Assembly: GCF_000247815.1 (NCBI RefSeq)
Contig: NC_021681.1
Span: 16,583,192-16,647,191, forward strand
DNA: 64,000 nt
DNA from: Ficedula albicollis
Taxonomy: Eukaryota; Chordata; Aves; Passeriformes; Muscicapidae
Reading direction: 5' to 3'
Of this stretch, positions 42,136 to 54,500 are shown in pieces. Within the stretch, counting starts at the first letter, position 1, and each line of letters starts with the position of its first letter. The notes beneath the pieces are model-generated. The model saw only the letters and a list, made by a program, of their open reading frames with translations. It had not been told where the DNA came from and made no database searches. A program made the translations under genes and the position numbers.

Positions 42136-42478
42136 TGTAATCCCTTAGGAACCAAATAGAATAAACCAAAAATATTGCCTTGCTGTCAAATTGTCTGCAC
42201 CTCAAGGGTCCCTGTGCCAGCCCTGCTTCACTGTCACTGAGCCCTCAAGTCCCTGCTTTCTGCTTGTAATCCCTTAGGAACCAGATAGAATAAACCAAAA
42301 ATGTTGGCTTGCTGTCAAATTGTCTGCACCTCAAGGGTCCTGTAATCCCTTAGGAACCAAATAGAATAAACCAAAAATATTGCCTTGCTGTCAAATTGTC
42401 TGCACCTCAAGGGTCCCTGTGCCAGCCCTGCTTCACTGTCACTGAGCCCTCAAGTCCCTGCTTTCTGCTGGTCCCATC
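42136..42478 (+). terminator. MUC4: MUC4 3' end with three tandem poly(A) signals
   Basis: A unit containing CTTAGGAACCA, AGAATAAACC and CTGTCAAATTGTCTGC begins at 42136, 42265 and 42341 (spacing 129 and 76; the middle copy is shortened). Each copy keeps AATAAA, at 42160, 42289 and 42365. These are the likely polyadenylation signals of the + strand MUC4 transcript. Confidence 0.75.
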
Positions 42479-42877
42479 CACAGAGCCAAAGTGAAAATGG
42501 ATGTTAACTTTTTGGTGGCTTCATCCCCTCCTTTTCTCTACACACCTGCAAATCTCCTCACTGCTTTCATGGACACTGCTTACAGTGGCTCACATCATGC
42601 AGATCAGGCTTTGGTCCCCACAAACATCCCACAGCCCTTCAACCCTGGTGACTGGGAGATGCTGATCCTAGGAGGGTATATCAGACCCCATCAGACCCCC
42701 AACTCCCACCCATTCACTGTCCTAGACCCCGGCTTACCTGTATCTCCAGCACTAAAGCCAAGAACAGAAATATCCTGTAATCCTGCTGCTCCAAGCCTGC
42801 CCTGTCCCTGCTTCCCACCCCATTTGGCAGAGGGCATGGCTGCTGCAGGATCAGTGATGCTCAAACCCTTCCAAGGT

Positions 42878-43557
42878 TTTATTGAACAAACAAGATTTGA
42901 CAATGATTTAATTTTTTTTTAAGAAAGGAAGATGCTCTCTTACACACAAAAAATTATTTTTCTTCCAACATTTCTGATCATGGGGCTGCATTTTGCCCTC
43001 ACACATCCAGCAGACATATTGATCTGATTCTGGCTTGATCTGGAGAATTGTCCCTTCCCCTGAGCACAGTGCCCAGGGACCACTCAGGGAGGGATGGCTG
43101 GGAAACAGAAGTGGGGGACAAGACAGGACTGGCTCACAGGACAAGCCTGGTGCACCCTGGTATTCAAGGGCTTGGCCACAGTCAACCCATGCGTGGTGTT
43201 TAACCCTTTCCCTGCGTGCCAGGGGTCCAGCCTCACCCTGCAGCGTGGGAGCACAGTGGGATGAAGGAAGGACAAGGCTGGTGTGTGCAGTGGGGGTACC
43301 TGCCCACCTCCCCACCAGTTCTGCCCCTCAGCTGCAGCTGGGAAAGGGCAACTAAAGCAACTGAATCCTTGGGACACGTCTGGGTTAGAAATGTGAATTT
43401 GTTCCAGGGCAGGAAACTGCAGGCACTGGCCAAGTGAGCTGTCCTGCATGGTGGGCAGGGATGATGGGTTCTGTGGGGGGACAAGGGGAAGAGCAGATCA
43501 AAGGACTTGGAGGATCAGCCATGGCCAAGAACGTGCTGTGGGTGTGCAACCTCCCAG
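42878..43557 (-). terminator. 3' UTR and poly(A) signal of the - strand mucin gene
   Basis: After the stop at 43558 there is no further supported exon. AATAAA on the - strand lies at 42883-42878. This places the 3' ends of the two convergent genes about 0.5 kb apart. Confidence 0.6.
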
Positions 43558-43739
43558 TTACTTGTCTTCTTCATCTGCAAAGAAAAAATGAGATTTGCTC
43601 AGGCACCTTCTCCCTCTGGGGCAAGCTGGGAGCCCCAGGGTGTTTTCTTCCAGGGGAACAGGGACAGAGGGACAGGAGACCCCAGAATCCTGCTCACCTG
43701 TCTGCTCATCCAAGTCATCCTCTGCCTCCTCCGAGGAAT
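43558..43739 (-). CDS. Terminal acidic exons of the secreted mucin
   Basis: A 42-nt exon (43739-43698, DSSEEAEDDLDEQTG) and a 17-nt exon (43574-43558, DEEDK-stop) follow AMOP in correct phases with GT-AG ends. They replace the VWD-to-membrane part found in MUC4. Ser-x-Glu positions could be phosphorylated by a secretory-pathway kinase (inference). Confidence 0.65.
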
Positions 43740-46700
43740 CTGTTGAGGGTTGCAAGAAAGCCCCACATCAGCTTACACCATAACCACATTTGCTGTGGTG
43801 CTCCTCACCTCCCAGCACCATTGCCTCCAGACTGTGCTGGTGGTTATGTGCTGAGGGAGATGCCCCCACAGCCCAGGGCATGGCACAACCTGCACAGGAG
43901 CACCCCAAAACCCTTCCCCCATCTGCTCAGGGCTCTTGCTGCCTTAACCTTTGGGAGGCTGAGACATCCCCTACCAGCCCTGGGCACCAAGGCAGCATCA
44001 CCCCAGTGGCCACGAGCTGCAGACCCACCCTTGCTGGGTGACTGGTATCCATCACAGCCAATCCTCGGCCTCTTCTCACTGTAGCGGGCACAGAGGTGGG
44101 CACTGCCCGCCCGGTTACAGCACCAGTCATACAGCTTCAGCTCCTGGTCTGCAGGCAAAAAGGGCAGTAAGGGGCTGAAGGGAAGAGGAGGGAGGTGGGC
44201 TGCTTCCAGGCGAGGCTTTCCTCGGCTTTTGGCAGCTCCACGCTCCCTCCAAGGGAAACAGCATGTCAGGAAACAGGTCGGCACAGAGATTAAAATTGTT
44301 TACAGGCTACAGCAATGCCAGCCTCAGCCAGGGGATGCCAAGGCTGGCTGTGCTTACCACGGTAGGGTGAGGCCTGCCTGGAGGCCCTCCAGTACCTCTC
44401 CTGCCGCCCCTCGATGAGCCGGTTCTGGCTGTCGTACACGCAGCGGACGCCGGCGCCGTGCTGGTTGGGGGAGGCCGAGTGCAGCATGGAGACACGGGCA
44501 CCCCACCTGCCTGAAACGGGCAGCAGCGAGCCTCAGACAGCCCTGCCCAGCCAGCACACCTGCCTCAGGGCAAGGATCAGGCCAGAGCTGGCTCCTTGTT
44601 ATCCACCGTCCCACCACATCACCCTCGGTGCTACAGGGGTTTGGAGGAACTGAGGGAAACCATCTAAATGGTCACCCAGGGTGAGACCCTGGTCCCCAGC
44701 ATCCCCATGCAGGTCAGGCCAACTCTAATGAGACAAGAAGAGGTCAGCCCTCAATCCTCCTCACTTTTCCTGTCTCTGAAGGGTAGGCCATCCACCTCTC
44801 CTTTTCCTTAGGGTCACCTGCCCACCCTGCAGCTGGGACCCCAGCCACCCTTGCAGGAAAGGTGGGGAAGGACAGCTTGGGGATGAGGAGGGTGAGGAAG
44901 CAGCATGTCCACTTGCCTCCACGGCTGCTCTTGAAGCGTGAGTCCTGCTGCCCTTGCTGCAGGGAGCAGGGGCAGGTGGGCAGGCCCTGGCTCCATGCCC
45001 TGGGCTCCTGCTGCTTCCCTGTCCATGCCAGGCACTTCAGCCAGTAGTTGATGCCCACGCGGCTCTCCAGCTTGTAAATCCACAGCCCACGGAGGTCTGA
45101 GCAGGGAGAGAAACCATGAGCTGTCCTCTTTGGCTAAGGGGACCACAGGGGCTGTTTTGTCTCAAGGTGAGTCATGTGGTGCTGATGCTGGAAACTAAGC
45201 CCACACTGATGTCCAGCCATGGGACCCCATGTTCAACAACCACTCAATAGAAGGGAAACAGGGGGAGAGGCTCTTCTCAAAGAAGCAAGCCTTGGGACAG
45301 AGCCATTGGCACAAAAAGTGACCATGGGCGCAGCCAGAATGTTTCAGCCTCAGGGCATAACTGGTACCCAGGGGAAATGTGCTTGAGGGGAAAGCCTGGC
45401 CTTGAGAACTCAGTGGCAGGCTGGATTTCATTCCCTGGGAATATTCCCCTCCTTGTGAACCCACCCCAGCTGTGTGTTACTACCTGTGTTGTAGCCCCTG
45501 AACTGGTCAGGGCGATATTTAGCAGCTGGAGGTCTCTTAGTCAGGTCATCGTTGTGGTAAAAGCCATCCCCACTGAGTGAAGAGGAAAGAGGAAAAATCA
45601 GGGGTTGCTTTTCCTGGCTGGAATTATCCCAGTCCCAGCCCCTTCAGCCATCCTGATCCTGTGCCAGTGGAATTGCAGCACCCACACAGCAGCTCTTGGG
45701 ACAGGAGGGCAAAGGCATGAGCTGCCCCAGCCTGCTTCCTCCTCTATACAGGGCACAGCTCTTTTTGGGTGCTGCAAACACTCCTGCTGCATCAGGGGCT
45801 GAGCCCACAGACATCTGAAGACCCCCAGGAGCAGCTTCCATGGTTTCTAGCATTTTGCCAGGCGATTTGGAGCACACACACACAGGCACACACACACACA
45901 CACACACGCCTGTGCCGCCTGCGCTTCCCATCCAGGCCACCTTTTCCTTACCCAGCTGCAGCAAGCAGCTAATGAGAAAACCCTGGAGACAGCATGTACA
46001 GGGCAAGACGTAATTTGAGGAGGCAGGAAGCAACTGCTCCGGCCAAGCACGGAAATCCCTTCCCTCGGCTGGTGCAAAGTTCAGCAAACATCCCCTATTT
46101 CCCACTCCTTCCACCCAAACCGCCAGGATGCTGGGGGCCCAGGACTCCTCAGGGATTTGTGGATCTTACAGCAAGCACAGCCCAGCAAGACAGCATGCTG
46201 CAGCTTGATCCAGTCCCTAATGGGGCAAATTTGTTTGTGAGGCTCCTATATGTTAGGATATATGGGCATGCAGACCTCATCTGGGCTGTCCTTGTCCTTG
46301 TAGGGCACTCCCTGGGATATTGGGGAAGGATTCATCCAGCCGGAGCTGTGGGTGGGACGCACCCCCGTGCTCAGAGGAGCCAGGGTTGGGGTGCTGAGCT
46401 GCTGTACCTGGTGTAGCCGATGAGCACGTTGGTAGAAGTGAGCCTGGTGTAATCCCACTGCATGCCTCCATCCTGGTACAGCATCAGGATGTAGGACCTG
46501 AAGCCATCAGTGGTCAGGACAGCCTGGTATGTGACTGTCTGGGGAGAAGTGTTGCAGACAGGTAAGAGAGTGAGTAAAGATGTGGGGTTTACAATTCAGG
46601 GTGTGGGGCAGCATTTGCTGGGGAATGGCCAGACTGAGGTCTGGAGGGAAACAAGGCAAACACAGCCAGGCCTGGTTCACATTTCACACGGAAAATGTGA

Positions 46701-48470
46701 TGGTTTTACTTTGAAACAGTTCCATGACAAGCTTCAAATTTATGCCTCTGAAAAACAGCATTTCTAGTATGCAATAAATTCCTACCACCTTAAAGAGAAA
46801 GGCTTTACAGAACACGGGAAGTTTAACTAAAGGTGTCCCTCAAAAAACCTGAGAACCACCAAAACATGGGCACAGCCCAGTCCTTTTTGGCAAAATTCTT
46901 CAAGACTGGCCTTTGTCACAAAACTGGTTCTTATTTTTAGGCACAGAGAAGGTCATCATGGGTCTTGGGGGTTTTTGACAGCTCAGCAGTGCCTGTGTTC
47001 CGTCAGTCCCTTACCTTGCGGGTGTCAGTCCGTGCTGCATAGGCAGGAGCCTTCTCCCAGGTGATTTTCAAGGTCCAGACTGCAGAGTAGGAGGACCTCA
47101 GGTACCGCCGGACCTTCGCTTCCACGTCAAGGACGAAGGGCGGCTTGGCCGTGTTGAGGGTGGAGAACTCCTGTGGGATGGGAACACACACATCTGCGTC
47201 AGCTCCCAGTGGGACTAAACAGGCCTAGACTGGGGTCATGCGCAGACCCCTGTGACCAAAGTGCTGGATGGCATTTGGATCCCTCAAGAGGTGATATAGC
47301 ACCGACAGCTCTTAGATTTGGCTCAGAAAAGGGAAAAACCATTAGTGGGCTCCATTAATTACGCATCTCAGGAGGCATCCACAGAATAGATGATGGGTTT
47401 ATAACCAAAAGGTGTTTAGTGCAATCATGCTCCCAGGTAGCTTCACTCACCTGGTAAAAGGTGGTGCCAACACCTCTGGAGAAGTCAGCGTTGTCCCAAA
47501 ATACAGCGATCATGGGGACATCTTCGTGGCCATTGAAGCCATTGGGAGGAGGGTTGGGGTACGTGAGGATGCTGTTGTCTGAGGCTGGGAAAATGATCTG
47601 TCCATTGTCTGTAAACTGAGCAGAGGGATCCCTCCATCAGATGAGATCAGGACCAGCCCTGGCATGGAGGTGGCAGCCCTCCCATTTTCAAGTTCATTTT
47701 GAGCAATGCCCAAGGAAAGCCACCACCTGCCACTGCTGAAATGGCCACAAAGTCACCTCCTGCTGCAAATAGACCACAGCAGCATCCCAACAGCTGCAGC
47801 CCAAGAGTCCCATCCCAGGCACCTGGTGCCTCTCCCAGGTTTTTGGCTATGGCGTTTGCCCAACGAGTCAAGCCAAGTAGACTCACGTAGAGAGAGCTGC
47901 GCAGGGTTTTACCAAACGGGAATCCAGTCTCGGGCTTGAAAAGTGGAGAATTAAAATCCACTCTTCTTTCCACATACTCCCGATCATTTTCTCTTGCTCC
48001 ATACCCATAGAGGGGCACAGCTGGAACTGGAAAAGAAAATAAACAAACAAACAAACAAACAATGAAACCAAACCACATTTACAGTAAAGCCTTTGGGCTG
48101 TATTAAAAATTTTAAAGGGCTGAAATTATCTTGCTTCTACTGGGACAGAACCTGGGCAGCAGAAGGATGGGGAGACACTGCCTAAAGCCTCCAGGGACAC
48201 TCTGCATGTCACCTTCCCTTGTTCCCCCTGCTTTCACTGCCTCATACAAACACAGCTGCCCTAAACCTGCTATGATGGCCTTTGCTGTCCCCTGCTTCAA
48301 CCAGGCCTGTTGGGACACTGCGCTGAATGACTGCCATTAGGAGGGGAAGAACACTGTACGTGGACTGTGGCAGGGGACAGCACAGAGTTAAACACCCACA
48401 GCTCTTTATAGAGACTTTTACAGCCTCCAGTTCCCTATTTATGTCTGTAAAAAAAAAAAAAAAAAAAAAT

Positions 48471-48568
<98 letters not shown>

Positions 48569-51500
48569 AAAAAAAAAAAAAAAAAAAAAATTTGGAGGGA
48601 ATGGGTTTTCCAGCGGATGGGACTGTATTGAAGGCAGGCTCAGCCTGCCAAGAGTGCAAGCTCATGTGCAGGGGCTCATCATGCTGCATGCCCCCCAGGA
48701 TGCTGCCTTCAAATAGGTCCCTTGTTTTCTGGGCACTGAATGTCCCTGAGGATGATCCATGGGGAAACTGGATGTGTCAGTGCCACCCGGGCTGCTCTGC
48801 GAGCGTCACGTACCTGCGGGACTGGGCGGCAGGGCTGGGGCAGCTGCTGGCACTCCTGGTGGGGCTGGCACCACGGGGGACGAGGCACGGGAGGTGACAG
48901 TGGCTGCTCCTGGCCTGGGAAGCACCTCCCTGCCCCTGGGCAGGGGGGCTGGTGGGGCTGGGCTGCAGGATGTGGCTGGGGGTGCAGTGGATGGGGACCT
49001 GCCCTGGGATCCCCCCTGGCCTGGGGAGGCTCCAGAAAGGCTCGACCCAGAGGTGGAAGGGGCTCTGTTTGCCAGGCTGGTGGGCAGCTCCCTGCCCAGG
49101 AAAGGCTGCAGGGCAGCAGGTGATGAGCCACCAGCAGGTCCTGGCCCCAGGGTTTTTGCTCCGGGACTGCCAGCACTGATCCCAGCAGGAGGAAGGTCAG
49201 GGAGCCCTGGGCTCCCCCCAGGTGGAGAGTGAGCCTCCATGTGTGCCCCGGATCCAGCGGCACTGGGAAGGAGATGTGTTACATCCCCTTGCCCTGTCAT
49301 GGTTCCATGGAGCACAGCACTCCCTTCTCCAGGAGCAGAGCTGTCAGCGTCCCCAGAGGGGGCTCCGGGGCTCCCCGGCTGGGGGGGAGGCAGGAGCAAG
49401 GCAGCCCCCCCTGGCACAGCAGCCCCCAGCTCTCCCTTTCCCCCTGCAGAGGTCCCCACTGTGGACTCACGTGCTGAAAGCCCGGGGCTGGCAGACACCC
49501 CCTCTGCTGAATTTCCTCTCTGTGGAGCAGAAGGCAGCGCTGGGGCAGCGTTGGGGGATATGGGAGCATGAGGGGACGCTTCTCCCAAAGGTGCTGGCAT
49601 GCCTGAGGCCACCTCATCTTCAAGAGACCAGGACTGAGCACCTCCAGCTTCTTCTGGCAGCCCAGCGGGTGACCCTGGCAGCAGGGGGCTGCTCCCACTC
49701 TGGGTGCTTGGCGCAGAGTCGGGGTCCCCACTGGGTGCCAGCCCTGAGCTCAGCCCATGTCCAGGGAGAAGCAGAGAAGCAGCCACTGAGGTGGTCATGG
49801 CACTGGAAACACCACTGCTGTCTGGAGCCGCTGGGACCAGGCTGGCACCAGGGGAAGGTCCCCCATTCACCAAGGCTCCTCCAGGCACCTCCACCACATC
49901 AACCTTGCCCAGTTTTCCATCAGAAAGTTCAGTATTGGCACCACTTTGAGTGCCAGGGGCAGACACAGAGGCTTCTTGAGGCCCAACAGGCTCCAAGCCT
50001 GTGTTCAAGCCAGCACCAGCTGCAGCAGCTCCAGGAAGGCTTGTTTCATCAGCAGCCTCGCCTGTCCCCACAGGTAATGAAGACCCCTCTGTAGATGAGG
50101 AAGAAGATGCAGACTGCAGCACACCTCCTGTTTCTCCATCAAGGGAAACGGAAACAGCTGGTCCCATTCCAACAGGAGCCTGGGACTGCCCTGTGGACCC
50201 TCCATCACTAGCCCCTTCACTTGTCCCTTCTTCTGCAGCAGGAAGGACCCCAGTGCCAGCACCCAGGGAGGGCTGAAGACTCTCAGCAGCACTGCCTGCT
50301 CCTTCAAGTGCACCCAGGCTGGATGAGTCTGAAACAGAGGATGCTGCGACATCACCACTGGGAGAGGCTGAACCAGATGAGGAACCTGCACCAGGCAGTT
50401 CACCCTGCTCAGGGCTGACAGCTGAAGGACTTGTCTCCATGTCAGGATTTTCACCCTCTGGGTTTCCTGTCTGATCCACGTTCCCTGCACTCTCAGCCCC
50501 CTCCACCAGACCAAGCCCTGGGCCAGTTTCACCATCTGGAGAGGCTGGGGACAGACTGTCAGGGCCAGGAGCTGCAGATGAGATGGGTCCCACTTCATCA
50601 CCCCTTGACACAGAAGGTGCCACCACATCACCGGGAGAGGCAATAGCAGATGGGGAACCAGTGCCGGGCAGCTGATCCATCCCAGCTGCTATTCCATTCC
50701 CTGCACTGGAGCTCAGGGATGGCTCAGACTCAATCCCACTGCCTGCTCCTTCCCGTGCTGCCTCTGCCGTGCTGACTCCTTGCTCTTCTGCTGCTGGCAG
50801 TCCCTCATTTGTGCCAGGCTGGTCCCCAAGGCCAGGTGATGGGGGTCCTACAGGTCCATGAACTGCTGAGCTGGGGGTGTCCCATGCTGAAGTCGAGTCG
50901 GTGTCTGGCCCTTCAGCTCCAGGGAGACCTGATCCCACGGGAGCACCAGCTGCTGTTCCCCATGGCTGTGACCCACCAGAGGATGGAGACCCAGGTGCTC
51001 CCTGGGCAGCACCGAGGTCAGGGCTCACCGATGTCTCTGCCTCAGACACAGGGCCAGCCCCAGGAGCACTGGCAGATTCACCAGGCAGGTCCCTTGGTCC
51101 TTCAGCTCCTGACAGATCAGACTCCATTCCAGCATTGCTGGAAGGTGCAAGACCAGGCGAGGACATTTGTCCCAGTGCTGGGGCTCCTCCTGTTCCTGTT
51201 CCATCCCCAAGTGCCGATGGAGAGGAAAGTTCAGCATTTACCATATCCCCTGTGTCTTCTGATGGCAGCTCTCCGGTGTTAGTGAGGTCCTGCTCAGGGC
51301 TGACAGCTGAAGGACTTGTCTCCATGTCAGGATTTTCACTCTCTGGGTTTCCTGTCTGTTCCACATTCCCTGCACTCTCAGCCCCCTCCACCAGACCAAG
51401 CCCTGGGCCAGTTTCACCATCTGGAGAGGCTGGGGACAGACTGTCAGGGCCAGGAGCTGCAGATGAGATGGGTCCCACTTCATCACCCCTTGACACAGAA

Positions 51501-54500
51501 GGTGCCACCACATCACCGGGAGAGGCAATAGCAGATGGGGAACCAGTGCCGGGCAGCTGATCCATCCCAGCTGCTATTCCATTCCCTGCACTGGAGCTCA
51601 GGGATGGCTCAGACTCAATCCCACTGCCTGCTCCTTCCCGTGCTGCCTCTGCCGTGCTGCCTCCTTGCTCTTCTGCTGCTGGCAGTCCCTCATTTGTGCC
51701 AGGCTGGTCCCCAAGGCCAGGTGATGGGGGTCCTACAGGTCCATGAACTGCTGAGCTGGGGGTGTCCCATGCTGAAGTCGAGTCGGTGTCTGGCCCTTCA
51801 GCTCCAGGGAGACCTGATCCCACGGGAGCACCAGCTGCTGTTCCCCATGGCTGTGACCCACCAGAGGATGGAGACCCAGGTGCTCCCTGGGCAGCACCAA
51901 GGTCAGGGCTCACCGATGTCTCTGCCTCAGACACAGGGCCAGCCACAGACCCCAGGGGTGGGAAAACAGCCCCAGGAGCACTGGCAGATTCACCAGGCAG
52001 GTCCCTTGGTCCTTCAGCTCCTGACAGATCAGACTCCATTCCAGCATTGCTGGAAGGTGCAAGACCAGGCGAGGACATTTGTCCCAGTGCTGGGGCTCCT
52101 CCTGTTCCTGTTCCATCCCCAAGTGCCGATGGAGAGGAAAGTTCAGCATTTACCATATCCCCTGTGTCTTCTGCTGGCAGCTCTCCGGTGTTACCCCTGT
52201 ATCTTCTGCTGGCAGCTCTCCGGTGTTAGTGAGGTCCTGCTCAGGGCTGACAGCTGAAGGACTTGTCTCCATGTCAGGATTTTCACCCTCTGGGTTTCCT
52301 GTCTGATCCACGTTCCCTGCACTCTCAGCCCCCTCCACCAGACCAAGCCCTGGGCCGGTTTCACCACCTGGAGAGGCTGGGGACAGACTGTCAGGGCCAG
52401 GAGCTGCAGATGAGATGGGTCCCACTTCATCACCCCTTGACACAGAAGGTGCCACCACATCACCGGGAGAGGCAATAGCAGATGGGGAACCAGTGCCGGG
52501 CAGCTGATCCATCCCAGCTGCTATTCCATTCCCTGCACTGGAGCTCAGGGATGGCTCAGACTCAATCCCACTGCCTGCTCCTTCCCGTGCTGCCTCTGCC
52601 GTGCTGCCTCCTTGCTCTTCTGCTGCTGGCAGTCCCTCATTTGTGCCAGGCTGGTCCCCAAGGCCAGGTGATGGGGGTCCTACAGGTCCATGAACTGCTG
52701 AGCTGGGGGTGTCCCATGCTGAAGTCGAGTCGGTGTCTGGCCCTTCAGCTCCAGGGAGACCTGATCCCACGGGAGCACCAGCTGCTGTTCCCCATGGCTG
52801 TGACCCACCAGAGGATGGAGACCCAGGTGCTCCCTGGGCAGCACCAAGGTCAGGGCTCACCGATGTCTCTGCCTCAGACACAGGGCCAGCCCCAGGAGCA
52901 CTGGCAGATTCACCAGGCAGGTCCCCTGATCCTTCAGCTCCTGACAGATCAGGCCCCATACCAGCATTGCTGGGAGGTGCAGGACCAAGTGAGGACACTT
53001 GTCCCAGTGCTGGAGCTCCTCCTGCTTCTGTTCCATCCCCAAGTGCTGATGGAGAGGAAAGTTCAGCATTTACCATATCCCCTGTATCTTCTGCTGGCAG
53101 CTCTCCGGTGTTAGTGAGGTCCTGCTCAGGGCTGACAGCTGAAGGACTTGTCTCCATGTCAGGATTTTCACTCTCTGGGTTTCCTGTCTGTTCCACATTC
53201 CCTGCACTCTCAGCCCCCTCCACCAGACCAAGCCCTGGGCCAGTTTCACCATCTGGAGAGGCTGGGGACAGACTGTCAGGGCCAGGAGCTGCAGATGAGA
53301 TGGGTCCCACTTCATCACCCCTTGACACAGAAGGTGCCACCACATCACCGGGAGAGGCAATAGCAGATGGGGAACCAGTGCCGGGCAGCTGATCCATCCC
53401 AGCTGCTATTCCATTCCCTGCACTGGAGCTCAGGGATGGCTCAGACTCAATCCCACTGCCTGCTCCTTCCCGTGCTGCCTCTGCCGTGCTGCCTCCTTGC
53501 TCTTCTGCTGCTGGCAGTCCCTCATTTGTGCCAGGCTGGTCCCCAAGGCCAGGTGATGGGGGTCCTACAGGTCCATGAACTGCTGAGCTGGGGGTGTCCC
53601 ATGCTGAAGTCGAGTCGGTGTCTGGCCCTTCAGCTCCAGGGAGACCTGATCCCACGGGAGCACCAGCTGCTGTTCCCCATGGCTGTGACCCACCAGAGGA
53701 TGGAGACCCAGGTGCTCCCTGGGCAGCACCGAGGTCAGGGCTCACCGATGTCTCTGCCTCAGACACAGGGCCAGCCCCAGGAGCACTGGCAGATTCACCA
53801 GGCAGGTCCCCTGATCCTTCAGCTCCTGACAGATCAGGCCCCATACCAGCATTGCTGGGAGGTGCAGGACCAAGTGAGGACACTTGTCCCAGTGCTGGGG
53901 CTCCTCCTGCTTCTGTTCCATCCCCAAGTGCTGATGGAGAGGAAAGTTCAGCATTTACCATATCCCCTGTATCTTCTGCTGGCAGCTCTCCGGTGTTAGT
54001 GAGGTCCTGCTCAGGGCTGACAGCTGAAGGACTTGTCTCCATGTCAGGATTTTCACTCTCTGGGTTTCCTGTCTGATCCACATTCCCTGCACTCTCAGCC
54101 CCCTCCACCAGACCAAGCCCTGGGCCAGTTTCACCATCTGGAGAGGCTGGGGACAGACTGTCAGGGCCAGGAGCTGCAGATGAGATGGGTCCCACTTCAT
54201 CACCCCTTGACACAGAAGGTGCCACCACATCACCGGGAGAGGCAATAGCAGATGGGGAACCAGTGCCGGGCAGCTGATCCATCCCAGCTGCTATTCCATT
54301 CCCTGCACTGGAGCTCAGGGATGGCTCAGACTCAATCCCACTGCCTGCTCCTTCCCGTGCTGCCTCTGCCGTGCTGACTCCTTGCTCTTCTGCTGCTGGC
54401 AGTCCCTCATTTGTGCCAGGCTGGTCCCCAAGGCCAGGTGATGGGGGTCCTACAGGTCCATGAACTGCTGAGCTGGGGGTGTCCCATGCTGAAGTCGAGT

